Shown piece by piece: positions 24,770 to 32,506 of a DNA stretch of 32,506 bases. Positions within the stretch are counted from its first letter, which is position 1. Every line of letters begins with the position of its first letter. Source of the DNA: an uncultured Bacteroidales bacterium. GTDB lineage: Bacteria > Bacteroidota > Bacteroidia > Bacteroidales > Muribaculaceae. Made by a program: the position numbers and the translations under genes. The stretch spans positions 1 through 32,506 of the forward strand of contig CAMWUH010000002.1 in the NCBI GenBank assembly GCA_947177325.1. Direction: 5' to 3'. Below the pieces are notes generated by a model. The model made no database searches and was not told where the DNA came from. It worked only from the letters and a program-made list of their open reading frames with translations.

Positions 24770-24774
24770 CTAAT
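24711..24774 (-). promoter_or_regulatory. Imperfect long stem-loop at the predicted exbB transcript start
   Basis: TAGGCTTTCAAAAGGAGCT (24715-24733) and the complementary arm AGCTATTCTTTTGAAAACCTA pair with one mismatch and a small bulge; the loop holds an inner CGC-ATAGAA-GCG hairpin. It begins about where transcription from the 24776-24806 promoter would begin, so it could be a 5' RNA structure or a DNA operator. Confidence 0.5.
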
Positions 24775-24775
24775 G

Positions 24776-24806
24776 CAAATTTATCATTATATTTTAAACT
24801 TTCAAA
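24776..24806 (-). promoter_or_regulatory. Bacteroidota-type promoter of the exbB operon
   Basis: On the minus strand TTTG (24806-24803), 19 bases, TAAATTTG (24783-24776): a full -33/-7 match. Confidence 0.65.
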
Positions 24807-24901
24807 ATTTTTTTTGCTTGATTTGGCAAAAAGCGACGTTTATAACAGTTTTTTGCAACTGAAGCCGTCTCTGCCGCATCTCCTCTCCTTGCCCCGTCGG
24901 G

Positions 24902-24919
24902 CTTAGCAAGCTTAGGTGG
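24902..24919. repeat. CTTAGnnGG microrepeat pair upstream of nqrA
   Basis: CTTAGCAAG and CTTAGGTGG abut (24902-24910, 24911-24919), followed by nested short inverted repeats (TAGGTG...CACCTA; ACCTA...TAGGT) to about 24951. The rest of the gap between the exbB promoter and nqrA is A/T-rich and shows no gene. Confidence 0.4.
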
Positions 24920-25066
24920 CCTGTCAGACCAATCACCTAATTAATATAGGTAATAAAATTTAAATATGTGAAAATCGGCTCGTGGCATAACTTTGAAATT
25001 CAGGTAATTGCAATTTTTATGGCGTTTTTTAGGCTGATTTATGATGAATAAAAAAATAATTATGCG

Positions 25067-25074
25067 TAACTTTG
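25067..25074 (+). promoter_or_regulatory. -7 box of the nqr operon
   Basis: TAACTTTG 77 bases before the chosen nqrA ATG. An identical box at 24988-24995 has a TATG 19 bases upstream and is the alternative. Either one supports starting nqrA at 25152, since the longer frame would overlap the box at 25067. Confidence 0.4.
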
Positions 25075-25151
25075 CTGCGTTTTGTGCCGCTCTTCTTGGG
25101 CTGCACCTACCTTCAACTATTTCAAACCATGAAAAATCATTATCACTCGAT

Positions 25152-26501
25152 ATGTCAATAACTGTTAGACTGAAAAAAGGGCTTGACCTTCAGTTAGTGG
25201 GTGGCATCGACAATATTTCGGCCGTCACTGAGGTTACAGCTGCTGATAATGCAATTTTCCCTGACGATTTCCCCGGATTCGAGCCCAAGCTCGACGTGAA
25301 AGAGGGGCAGAGCGTGGCTCTCGGCGAGCCGCTGCTCCACGACAAGCGCGACGAGCGCATCAAACTCGTAAGCCCCGTAGAGGGCAAGGTTAAAGCCGTG
25401 GTCAGAGGTGAGCGCCGCCACATAGAGCGTATCGTCATAGAGCCTGCTGCCGCGGCAGCAGCTGATGCCCGACCTTTATCAATCGAAGGCATCAGCCGAC
25501 TCTCTGCCGATGAAGCCCGCACAGAGCTTATGCAGCGTGGCTTGTGGGCCTTGATGCGTCAGCGCCCCTACGATATAGTGCCCGAACCCGACATCGCTGT
25601 CCGCGACATTTTCATCACCGCTTTCGATTCCGCTCCATTAGCTGATAACCGCATTGATTACTCGGCTCAGGAGCTGCAAGCCGGCATAGCTATGTTAGGC
25701 AAGCTAACGGCGGGCAAAATCTATCTCAGCCGTCGGCCCAACGCCAAGCTACCCTCGCTCGCGGGTGTTGAGGATATAGTGGTTGAGGGGCCGCACCCGG
25801 CAGGCAACGTTGGCGTTCAGATTGCCAATATCGCTCCTGTCAACAAGGGGGAAGCCGTTATTACTCTCGACATCACCTCGCTCGGCCGCATCGGTCGCAC
25901 ACTGCTCTCAGGCAGCTTTGACAACTCTGCCTGCGTGGCCCTCACCGGAAGCGAAGTTGCCGAGCCCCAACTGATTAAAACCACCATCGGCGCCGACATT
26001 GCCTCGACAATTAAAGGCCGCTTGAAAACGGCCGACCATCACCAACGCATCATTTCGGGCAACGTTCTGACCGGCATAAAGGTGTCGACTGACAGCTACC
26101 TCCACTTCCCCTGGCGTCAACTGACAGTGATTGCCGAAGGCGACGACGTTGACGAATTTATGGGCTGGGCTTCGCTCTCGCCAAAAAAAATGAGCCAGAG
26201 CAGGTCGTTCCTGTCGTGGCTGTTCGGTCCGAAGAAGTTCAACCCCGATGCCCGACTGCTTGGCGGCCGCCGTGCGCTGATTCTTTCGGAGCAATATGAG
26301 CGCTTGATGCCGATGGACATCGTGGCCGAATACCTGCTCAAAGCTATCATTGGCCGCGACATCGAGAAGATGGAACAGTTAGGCATCTATGAAGTTGCCC
26401 CTGAAGATTTCGCACTGGGCGAATGGGCCGACGCCTCAAAAATTCCGGCTCAACAAATAGTCAGAGAGGGCTTGGACTATCTGCGCAAAGAGCTGCGCTG
26501 A
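25152..26501 (+). CDS. nqrA: Na+-translocating NADH:quinone reductase subunit A
   Basis: A 449-residue peripheral subunit of the NQR complex, which oxidises NADH, reduces quinone and pumps Na+ outwards. It starts SITVRLKKGLDLQLVGG and continues with FPGFEPKLDVKEGQSVALGEPL and VSPVEGKVKAVVRGERR, the family pattern; the later KTTIGADIASTIKGRLK and CLAGED-region counterparts are in order. The frame is open from 25041, but the 37 extra residues lack family features and cross a -7 box, so ATG at 25152 is used; this gives a normal length. First of six contiguous nqr genes. The codons for an Ala run near residue 100 form an 18-bp palindrome. Confidence 0.94.
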   Translation: MSITVRLKKGLDLQLVGGIDNISAVTEVTAADNAIFPDDFPGFEPKLDVKEGQSVALGEPLLHDKRDERIKLVSPVEGKVKAVVRGERRHIERIVIEPAAAAAADARPLSIEGISRLSADEARTELMQRGLWALMRQRPYDIVPEPDIAVRDIFITAFDSAPLADNRIDYSAQELQAGIAMLGKLTAGKIYLSRRPNAKLPSLAGVEDIVVEGPHPAGNVGVQIANIAPVNKGEAVITLDITSLGRIGRTLLSGSFDNSACVALTGSEVAEPQLIKTTIGADIASTIKGRLKTADHHQRIISGNVLTGIKVSTDSYLHFPWRQLTVIAEGDDVDEFMGWASLSPKKMSQSRSFLSWLFGPKKFNPDARLLGGRRALILSEQYERLMPMDIVAEYLLKAIIGRDIEKMEQLGIYEVAPEDFALGEWADASKIPAQQIVREGLDYLRKELR

Positions 26502-26594
26502 TCATTCTGCAATACCGCCTACGCCGATACCCCTCCCCTCCTCTCCTTATTATTCCAACCTCAATATCTGAAACCACATCATTATTTCTAAAAG

Positions 26595-27830
26595 GTGAAA
26601 CCGATAAAGAAATTATTAGATAAAACACGTCATCACTTCGAGCCGGGCGGCCGTCTGCACGCCTTCCATTCGGTGTTTGACGGCATGGAAACATTCCTGT
26701 TCACGCCTAACACGACGTCGAAATCGGGCGTTCATATCCACGACGCCATCGATTCCAAGCGAGTAATGATAATAGTAGTGCTGGCATTGATGCCCTGCCT
26801 GCTGTTTGGTATGTACAACACCGGCTATCAACACTGGGTAGCGACCGGAGCCTCAGAGATGCCGTTTTGGTCGCTGATGCTTTATGGCTTCCTTGCAGTG
26901 CTGCCTAAAATCGCCGTAAGCTACATCGTTGGCCTGGGCATTGAGTTTACCGTGGCACAATGGCGCAAAGAAGAAATCCAGGAGGGATTTCTCGTAACCG
27001 GCATTCTGATACCGCTGATTTGCCCCGTAGCCACTCCGTTGTGGATGATAGCAGTGGCTACAGCCTTCTCTGTAATATTTGTCAAGGAGGTGTTTGGCGG
27101 CACCGGCTACAACATCTTTAACGTAGCCCTGGTTACTCGCGCATTCCTCTTCTTCGCCTATCCGGCCAAGATGAGCGGCGACCAAGTGTTTGTGGCCACC
27201 GACTCTATTGCCGGGCTCGGCAGCGGTGGGGTGGTCGACGGCTTCACCGGAGCCACTCCGTTGGGTCAAGTGGCAACCCAGGCAGGCCAGCAAGCCATAA
27301 CCATTACCGACACTATGGGCCACGACCTCTCCACCTGGGATATGTTTCTTGGCCTCATCCCCGGCTCGTTTGGCGAAACCTCGACGCTCGCCATTCTCAT
27401 CGGCGCGGCCATTCTGCTCTTCACCGGCATTGCTTCATGGAGGATAGTCTGCTCCGTGTTTGCCGGAGGTGCCGTGATGGCTTTCATCGCCCATCACTTC
27501 GCCACTCCGCTCTACCCCGCCTCCATGCTTTCGGTTGCCGACCAGCTCTGCCTTGGCGGCTTCGCCTTTGCTGCTGTGTTTATGGCCACCGACCCTGTGA
27601 CGGCTGCCCGCACCAAAACCGGCAAATATATCTACGGCTTCCTCGTGGGAGCAATCGCCATAATCATCCGCACCTACAATAACGGCTACCCCGAAGGGGC
27701 TATGCTCGCAGTGTTGCTGATGAATGCCTTCGCTCCGCTGATTGACTGGTGTGTGGTTGAAGCCAACGCCCGCCGTCGCCGCAAACGCGCCATTATCGCT
27801 AACCCATCTACTGACCTGACTGAGAAATGA
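26595..27830 (+). CDS. nqrB: Na+-translocating NADH:quinone reductase subunit B
   Basis: A 411-residue integral membrane subunit with about ten helices. It carries a covalently bound FMN: the SGAT-type motif is DGFTGATPL with the flavin on Thr221. The segment FEPGGRLHAFHSVFDGMETF at the N terminus and GTGYNIFNVALVTRAFLFFA are typical. The start is GTG at 26595; a TAA two codons upstream in the same frame rules out a longer form. The 93 bases after nqrA show no terminator. Its stop overlaps the nqrC start (ATGA). Confidence 0.96.
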   Translation: MKPIKKLLDKTRHHFEPGGRLHAFHSVFDGMETFLFTPNTTSKSGVHIHDAIDSKRVMIIVVLALMPCLLFGMYNTGYQHWVATGASEMPFWSLMLYGFLAVLPKIAVSYIVGLGIEFTVAQWRKEEIQEGFLVTGILIPLICPVATPLWMIAVATAFSVIFVKEVFGGTGYNIFNVALVTRAFLFFAYPAKMSGDQVFVATDSIAGLGSGGVVDGFTGATPLGQVATQAGQQAITITDTMGHDLSTWDMFLGLIPGSFGETSTLAILIGAAILLFTGIASWRIVCSVFAGGAVMAFIAHHFATPLYPASMLSVADQLCLGGFAFAAVFMATDPVTAARTKTGKYIYGFLVGAIAIIIRTYNNGYPEGAMLAVLLMNAFAPLIDWCVVEANARRRRKRAIIANPSTDLTEK

Positions 27831-28555
27831 ACAAGCAAAGCAACATTTACACGATAATCTACATCATCGTAGTAGTGGTGATAGTCAGCGCAGCCCTCTC
27901 AATCACCGCAACAGCGCTCAAACCGAAGCAAACGGCCAATGCCAATGCCGACAAGATGCGCCAGATTCTGTTTTCAATAGGCGTTGCTCCGCAAAGCAAC
28001 GACGTCATAGCCACATTCGGCAAAACCATCACCGAGCAACTGCTCGTCAACAGCAAAGGCGACGTTGTTGCCCGTGTCGAAGCCGGCAGCGACGACACTA
28101 CCGTGTTTGACACCGACGTTGCATCAGAAATCAACAAACCCGCCGCCGAGCGTCAACTTCCGGTGTTCGTAGCCAATACCGTTGCCGGAGTGAAATACAT
28201 TATTCCGGTCTACGGGGCCGGGCTTTGGGGTCCGATATGGGGCTATGTCGCCCTCGACGCCAATGGCTCCACCATCTATGGAGCATATTTCTCCCATTCC
28301 TCTGAAACACCCGGCCTCGGTGCCGAAATCGAGAAACCTCAGTTCAGCGACCAGTTCCAAGGCAAAGACCTCTATAAAGCGGGCAAATTCCTCCCCGTTG
28401 AAGTGGTCAAAGCCGGACAGAAGCCTGCCGATGCCGACGCCGACTATGTCAACGGCGTTTCGGGCGGCACAATCACCTCAAAAGGCGTTGGCTCGATGCT
28501 CGACAACTGCCTCCGCCCCTACGCTTCATTCCTTTCAACCCTCAACAAGCAGTAA
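27827..28555 (+). CDS. nqrC: Na+-translocating NADH:quinone reductase subunit C
   Basis: A 242-residue subunit with one N-terminal helix (about 8-28) and a large periplasmic FMN domain. The flavinylation motif is VSGGTITSKGV, with FMN expected on Thr215; the usual SGAT reads SGGT here. Attachment in other bacteria needs the ApbE flavin transferase, which is not in this window. It overlaps nqrB by four bases; nqrD follows after three. Confidence 0.95.
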   Translation: MNKQSNIYTIIYIIVVVVIVSAALSITATALKPKQTANANADKMRQILFSIGVAPQSNDVIATFGKTITEQLLVNSKGDVVARVEAGSDDTTVFDTDVASEINKPAAERQLPVFVANTVAGVKYIIPVYGAGLWGPIWGYVALDANGSTIYGAYFSHSSETPGLGAEIEKPQFSDQFQGKDLYKAGKFLPVEVVKAGQKPADADADYVNGVSGGTITSKGVGSMLDNCLRPYASFLSTLNKQ

Positions 28556-28558
28556 ATT

Positions 28559-29188
28559 ATGGCCGAAAAGATAAGCAACAAATCGGTTTTATTTAACCCG
28601 TTTTCAAAGAATAACCCCGTAGTGGTGCAGATACTGGGCATTTGCTCGGTGCTTGCCGTTACCGCCAAATTGGAGCCGGCCATAGTGATGGGGCTCTCGG
28701 TGATAGTGGTGCTGGCGTTTTCCAACGTCATCATATCGCTAATCCGCAACACTATCCCCACCAACATACGCATCATAGTGCAATTGGTGGTAGTGGCCGG
28801 ATTGGTGGTCATCGTCAATCAGCTGCTGCTGGCCTACGCCTATGATGTTGCCAAGCAGTTGTCAGTATTCATAGGCCTTATCATCACCAACTGTATTCTG
28901 ATGGGGCGACTCGAAGCTTTCGCCATGAGCAATCGCCCCTGGCCGGCGTTTCTCGACGGCATCGGCAACGGCATCGGCTATTCAATCATATTGATTATCG
29001 TGGGCTTCTTCCGCGAGCTGCTCGGCTCCGGCACTCTGTTAGGCATGCGGGTGGTGCCGCAATCATTCTATGACCATGGCTACGCCAACAACGGCCTGAT
29101 GATTCTTCCCCCCATGGCCCTGATTATCGTGGCTTGCATTATCTGGGTGCAACGCTCGCTTAATCCCGAGCTCAACGAAGAGAACTAA
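28559..29188 (+). CDS. nqrD: Na+-translocating NADH:quinone reductase subunit D
   Basis: A 209-residue hydrophobic subunit with about six helices. NPVVVQILGICSVLAVTAKL, TNCILMGRLEAFAMSN and GNGIGYSIILIIVGFFRELL are family segments; the paired Cys in helices 1 and 4 (ICSVLA; ITNCILMG) help hold the inner iron centre between NqrD and NqrE. Confidence 0.96.
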   Translation: MAEKISNKSVLFNPFSKNNPVVVQILGICSVLAVTAKLEPAIVMGLSVIVVLAFSNVIISLIRNTIPTNIRIIVQLVVVAGLVVIVNQLLLAYAYDVAKQLSVFIGLIITNCILMGRLEAFAMSNRPWPAFLDGIGNGIGYSIILIIVGFFRELLGSGTLLGMRVVPQSFYDHGYANNGLMILPPMALIIVACIIWVQRSLNPELNEEN

Positions 29189-29211
29189 CCTGCTGAAACT
29201 CATCTGAACCA

Positions 29212-29829
29212 ATGGAAAATTTCAATATATTCATACGGTCGATTTTCGTCGACAACATGATTTTCGCTTACTTCCTGGGGATGTGCTCCTTCCTGGCCGT
29301 TTCCAAGAATGTGAAAACCGCCTTCGGCCTCGGCATAGCCGTTACGTTTATGCTCACCATTACGCTGCCGGTCAACTACCTTCTGGAGATGCACATACTG
29401 CGCCCCGGAGCGTTGGCATGGCTCGGCCCCGACTACGCCAACGTCGACCTCAGCTTCCTCTCGCTCATTATCTTCATTGCGGTTATCGCCTCCATGACCC
29501 AATTAGTGGAGATGGCTGTCGAGAAATATGCTCCCGCGCTCTACTCATCGTTAGGCATCTTCCTGCCGCTGATTGCAGTTAACTGCGCCATACTTGGCGG
29601 CTCGCTGTTCATGCAGCAGCGCAACTTCCCGAGCATCGGCACCGCCACCTGTGCCGGATTTGGCTGGGGCCTGGGCTGGTTGCTGGCCATTGTGGCAGTG
29701 GCTGCCATTCGCGAGCGATTGGCCACCTACTCCAACATTCCCCGCCCCCTGCGCGGCGTTGGCATCACCTTTATTCTTACCGGACTGATGGGCATAGCTT
29801 TCATGAGCTTCCTCGGCATTAAAATTTGA
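29212..29829 (+). CDS. nqrE: Na+-translocating NADH:quinone reductase subunit E
   Basis: A 205-residue hydrophobic subunit, the inverted-topology partner of NqrD. IRSIFVDNMIFAYFLGMCSF and AVNCAILGGSLFMQQRNF carry the Cys pair for the shared Fe centre; EKYAPALYSSLGIFLPLI and the closing GVGITFILTGLMGIAFMSF complete the family pattern. The stop at 29827-29829 lies 8 bases before the preferred nqrF ATG. Confidence 0.96.
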   Translation: MENFNIFIRSIFVDNMIFAYFLGMCSFLAVSKNVKTAFGLGIAVTFMLTITLPVNYLLEMHILRPGALAWLGPDYANVDLSFLSLIIFIAVIASMTQLVEMAVEKYAPALYSSLGIFLPLIAVNCAILGGSLFMQQRNFPSIGTATCAGFGWGLGWLLAIVAVAAIRERLATYSNIPRPLRGVGITFILTGLMGIAFMSFLGIKI

Positions 29830-29837
29830 TTTGCGAA

Positions 29838-31124
29838 ATGATACTTAATGATATTATCAACCCCACGTTGATTGCCGGTGTAGGCATTTTCTTGATAATC
29901 ACACTGCTGTTGGTAGCCGTTTTGCTGATTGCCAAGCGATTCTTGGTGAAGCAGGGCGACGTTACCATCACTATCAACCAAAAAGAGCAGGTGACCGCTC
30001 CCGGCGGCGCATCGCTGCTCTCTACCATGGCATCGAAAAATGTGTTTCTCCCCTCGGCTTGCGGCGGCAAAGGCAGCTGCGGGCAGTGTAAGGTGCAAGT
30101 GATTGAAGGTGGAGGCGAAGCGTTGCCCACCGAGGCTGTCCACTTCTCGCGCCGTCAGCTCAAAGAACATTGGCGACTGGCTTGCCAGGTTAAGGTCAAA
30201 GAGGATATGGCTATCGAAGTGCCCGCAGCAGCATTAAACGTCAAGGAGTGGGAATGTGAGGTTATCTCCAACCGCAATGTGGCCACGTTCATGAAAGAAT
30301 TTATTGTTGCTTTGCCGGCGGGCGAGCACATGGACTTTGTGCCCGGCTCTTACGCCCAAATCAAAATTCCCCCCTTCAACATCGACTACGACCGCGACAT
30401 CGACAAAGCCCTTATCGGCGACCAATATCTACCCGCTTGGCAACAATTCGGTCTATTCTCGCTCAAGTGCGTCAACAAGGAAACAACGGTCCGCGCCTAT
30501 TCAATGGCCAACTACCCCGCCGAGGGCGACCGCATTATGCTGACCGTCAGAATTGCCACCCCTCCATTCAAGCCCAAGCCCGAGGTAGGCTTCAAGGATG
30601 TGCCCCCCGGCATTGCGTCGACCTATATTTTCTCGCTTCGTCCGGGCGACAAGGTAGTGATGAGCGGCCCCTACGGCGACTTCGCCCCTATCTTCAACTC
30701 CAAGGCCGAAATGATGTGGATTGGCGGCGGCGCCGGCATGGCTCCTCTGCGCGCCCAAATCATGCACATGACCAAAACCCTCAAGACCACTGACCGAGTG
30801 ATGAACTACTTCTATGGCGCCCGCGCCCTTAACGAGGTGTTTTATCTCGACGATTTTCTGCAGCTCGAAAAGGAATTCCCCAACTTCAAGTTCCATCTGG
30901 CGCTCGACCGTCCCGACCCTGCCGCCGACGCTGCGGGCGTAAAATACACTCCGGGATTCGTGCATCAGGTTATCTACGACACTTACCTCAAAGACCACGA
31001 CGCGCCCGAAGATATCGAATACTACATGTGTGGCCCCGGCCCTATGAGCAACGCCGTCAACAAAATGCTCGACTCCCTGGGCGTTGACCCCGAGTCGATC
31101 CACTACGACAACTTCGGCGGTTAA
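29838..31124 (+). CDS. nqrF: Na+-translocating NADH:quinone reductase subunit F
   Basis: A 428-residue electron-input subunit. An N-terminal helix (about 10-33) anchors a 2Fe-2S ferredoxin domain with Cys75, Cys81, Cys84 and Cys116 (ACGGKGSCGQCKV; RLACQV), followed by an FAD domain (RAYSMANYP) and an NADH domain (WIGGGAGMAPLRAQIMHM, then YYMCGPGPMSNAV). Electrons pass NADH-FAD-2Fe2S and on to NqrD/E. A TTG at 29826 would add four residues and overlap nqrE; the ATG at 29838 gives the usual start. Confidence 0.95.
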   Translation: MILNDIINPTLIAGVGIFLIITLLLVAVLLIAKRFLVKQGDVTITINQKEQVTAPGGASLLSTMASKNVFLPSACGGKGSCGQCKVQVIEGGGEALPTEAVHFSRRQLKEHWRLACQVKVKEDMAIEVPAAALNVKEWECEVISNRNVATFMKEFIVALPAGEHMDFVPGSYAQIKIPPFNIDYDRDIDKALIGDQYLPAWQQFGLFSLKCVNKETTVRAYSMANYPAEGDRIMLTVRIATPPFKPKPEVGFKDVPPGIASTYIFSLRPGDKVVMSGPYGDFAPIFNSKAEMMWIGGGAGMAPLRAQIMHMTKTLKTTDRVMNYFYGARALNEVFYLDDFLQLEKEFPNFKFHLALDRPDPAADAAGVKYTPGFVHQVIYDTYLKDHDAPEDIEYYMCGPGPMSNAVNKMLDSLGVDPESIHYDNFGG

Positions 31125-31149
31125 AGGCCCGTATACAATAGAAACTGAC

Positions 31150-32166
31150 ATGCAAATTGACCTGAACATCGACGTTGCTCCCCTGACAACTTTCCACATC
31201 AGCCAATCGGCCGCTGCCTTGGCTGAGTTTAACAACGTAGCCGAGCTGCAGCAGCTGCTCGCTTCGGCGGCTCTACCCCGCCCGCTCAAGCCCGTTGGCG
31301 AGGGGTCAAACCTGCTGTTCACCGAGCCGTTTCCCGGCACCCTGCTCCGCTCCCTCGATTGCAGCATCAACTTCGTGGTCGACAAGGGGGGGCACATAAG
31401 CGTTGAAGCCGGCGCCGGACTGTCGATGGACACACTGATTGAGGAGTGTTGCCGACGCGGATTGTGGGGATTGGAAAACCTCTCCGGCATCCCCGGCACG
31501 GTCGGTGCATCAGTGGTGCAAAACGTTGGTGCTTACGGTGTAGAAGCAGCCGATGTGGTCAGAGACGCTTTAGTGGTTGATACCGCCACGGGCGAAATCC
31601 TCACCCTGACGGCCGACGAGATGCAATTCGGCTACCGCCACTCAATGTTTAAGCTCACCGACAACCGCAACCGCTACATAGTGCTTCGCGTCACCTACGC
31701 ACTGACCTCCACCCCCTCCCCCCGATTAAGCTACCGGGCGCTCGCCGACCGATTTGGCGGCTGCGACAACCTAACCCCATTTGACCTTCGCGACGCCGTC
31801 ATTGAAATGCGCGAGTCAAAGCTGCCTTCACCCTGCTTCATAGGCTCGGCAGGCAGTTTCTTCAAAAATCCTGTGATTGACATCGCCGTTGCCTCGGAGC
31901 TAAAAGCCGGCTACCCCGATATGCCCCTCTACCCCACTGCCGACGGCTCCCAAGCCAAGTTGTCGGCCGCATGGCTCATTGACCATGCCGGGCTGAAAGG
32001 CGCTGCCGAAGGAGGTGCCGCCGTCTGGCACAAACAGCCGTTGGTGATAGTCAACGCTACGGGCCAAGCCACGGCCGCCGACGTTGTAGCACTCGAAAAA
32101 CGCATCATAGCCACCGTAGCTCAGAAATTCGGCGTAACCCTTTCGCCCGAGGTGGAGCACCTATGA
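31150..32166 (+). CDS. murB: UDP-N-acetylenolpyruvoylglucosamine reductase
   Basis: A 338-residue FAD enzyme that reduces the enolpyruvyl group to make UDP-MurNAc for peptidoglycan. KPVGEGSNLLF and LENLSGIPGTVGASVVQNVG bind FAD; GSAGSFFKNP holds the catalytic Ser of type I MurB, and the closing SPEVEHL holds the catalytic Glu. The frame opens at 31084 inside nqrF, but ATG at 31150 matches the family start (DVAPLTTFHI). The 25-base gap suggests read-through from the nqr operon, a functionally odd but plausible pairing. Directly downstream lies the second repeat cluster. Confidence 0.96.
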   Translation: MQIDLNIDVAPLTTFHISQSAAALAEFNNVAELQQLLASAALPRPLKPVGEGSNLLFTEPFPGTLLRSLDCSINFVVDKGGHISVEAGAGLSMDTLIEECCRRGLWGLENLSGIPGTVGASVVQNVGAYGVEAADVVRDALVVDTATGEILTLTADEMQFGYRHSMFKLTDNRNRYIVLRVTYALTSTPSPRLSYRALADRFGGCDNLTPFDLRDAVIEMRESKLPSPCFIGSAGSFFKNPVIDIAVASELKAGYPDMPLYPTADGSQAKLSAAWLIDHAGLKGAAEGGAAVWHKQPLVIVNATGQATAADVVALEKRIIATVAQKFGVTLSPEVEHL

Positions 32167-32220
32167 TAAAGGCGTTTGACGGGCGGTCGCTTCTTTAAGC
32201 CCCGTTCTCGGTATCGTGAA

Positions 32221-32383
32221 TCAAGTGCTACACGTGCTACACTGATTTCAAGTCCCTGTATCAAGCAAGTTAATCATGTATCGTGTATCAAGTATCAAGT
32301 GCTACACGTGCTACACTGTTACAGAACCCTTGTAGTACGTGTAGCAGTAGCACTCCCATGTAGCAGTGTAGCAGTTGTAGCAG
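32221..32383. repeat. Direct and inverted TGCTACAC repeat cluster
   Basis: A 24-base word containing TGCTACACGTGCTACACTG occurs exactly at 32221-32244 and 32295-32318. From 32331 to 32383 the same words appear on the other strand (GTGTAGC, GTAGCAG), including a stretch whose complement follows the 36-bp unit at 20859. Arms 32299-32314 and 32341-32353 can form a 13-bp stem with a 3-base bulge. The cluster fills the gap between murB and the convergent partial gene. Confidence 0.8.
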
Positions 32384-32384
32384 C

Positions 32385-32506
32385 TTAATTTACGTCAATT
32401 GTAGAGTCGGCGGAAACGACCACTGCCACGAAGCAACACACGAATAGGCTAACCGCGACAGTCGCCATCAGGGCTGCACCGTCGATTAGAGGCGGTGGCG
32501 AAGCTG
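32385..32506 (-). CDS. C-terminal end of an unknown membrane protein (partial)
   Basis: An open frame of 39 whole codons enters from the right edge and stops at TAA (32387-32385). The last part is hydrophobic (ALMATVAVSLFVCCFVAVVV) and ends SADSTIDVN, consistent with a C-terminal membrane helix. The frame is short and there is no family match, so it could be chance; the convergent placement and clean stop favour a real gene. Confidence 0.3.
   Translation of the reverse strand, partial: ASPPPLIDGAALMATVAVSLFVCCFVAVVVSADSTIDVN

Noticed and set aside
24454..25040. tRNA or riboswitch in the exbB-nqrA gap
   Set aside because: No cloverleaf, T-loop or known aptamer core was found; only short hairpins and microrepeats are visible.
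25041..25151. 37-residue N-terminal extension of NqrA resembling a signal peptide
   Set aside because: NqrA is not exported, the family starts at the next Met (25152), and the extension spans a -7 box.
31084..31149. Longer MurB start overlapping nqrF
   Set aside because: Residues are Ser/Thr-rich shadow of nqrF; the family N terminus begins at 31150.
30501..31499. 332-codon open frame antisense to nqrF and murB
   Set aside because: Both sense genes are well-supported families; the antisense frame is a by-product of G/C-rich third positions.
32176..32388. 70-codon open frame downstream of murB
   Set aside because: It runs through the TGCTACAC repeats and translates to repeat-driven Cys/His/Tyr words without any family features.

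Overview
The window looks like a chromosomal segment from a Bacteroidales bacterium, most likely Muribaculaceae (S24-7). Evidence: about half G+C; several upstream regions carry the Bacteroidota -7 box TAnnTTTG, three of them with a TTG or TTTG about 19-20 bases further up; a Bacteroidota-type ExbB-ExbD-ExbD-TonB set with an acidic TonB spacer; a complete Na+-NQR operon; a DUF5063 gene; a secreted protease with a type IX secretion (T9SS)-like C-terminal domain; and a short phosphoglycerate dehydrogenase of the Bacteroides/Entamoeba kind. Family and genus are inferred from protein style, not from a search. Most genes are ordinary housekeeping genes. The accessory interest lies in intergenic repeats, one long same-strand overlap and some leader/promoter structure.

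Layout. 1-649: C-terminal fragment of an envelope peptidyl-prolyl isomerase. 1051-3279: secreted subtilisin-like protease with its own promoter and upstream 11-bp-phased repeats. 3417-4109 (-): tsaB. 4207-6833 (+): yicC, gmk, nadD and a DUF5063 gene, tightly packed. 6834-11560 (-): surA, an OstA-like gene and an M18 aminopeptidase gene, an envelope operon read towards the previous one, with abutting stop codons. 11821-14992 (-): a small two-helix membrane protein, a PstS-like lipoprotein and a TPR protein. 15171-17462 (+): rarA and an SPFH-domain gene. 17621-19630 (+): serC-serA, closed by a terminator. 19795-20742 (-): a dihydrouridine synthase gene. 21100-24453 (-): exbB-exbD-exbD-tonB with a roughly 315-base leader. 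25152-31124 (+): nqrABCDEF, followed by murB to 32166. 32385-32506 (-): the C-terminal end of an unknown membrane protein.

How the genes work together. NQR oxidises NADH and pumps Na+; the ExbB/ExbD/TonB motor spends the ion gradient to drive outer-membrane import. SurA and the OstA-like protein belong to outer-membrane and LPS assembly. The PstS-like lipoprotein, TPR protein and two-helix protein probably belong to the Ton module, from which they are separated here by 6 kb. serC-serA give two steps of serine synthesis. gmk, nadD, tsaB, dus and yicC serve nucleotide, NAD, tRNA and RNA metabolism.

The least explained signals are (1) a repeat family built on TGCTACAC 9-mers, present as three abutting 36-bp units at 20823-20930 and as a direct-plus-inverted cluster at 32221-32383; (2) a second 9-bp microrepeat, CTTAGnnGG, in several intergenic gaps; (3) a 235-bp overlap of the OstA-like and M18 genes in different frames; (4) a long imperfect stem-loop at the predicted 5' end of the exbB transcript. 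I see no CRISPR array, prophage, insertion sequence, tRNA or rRNA.
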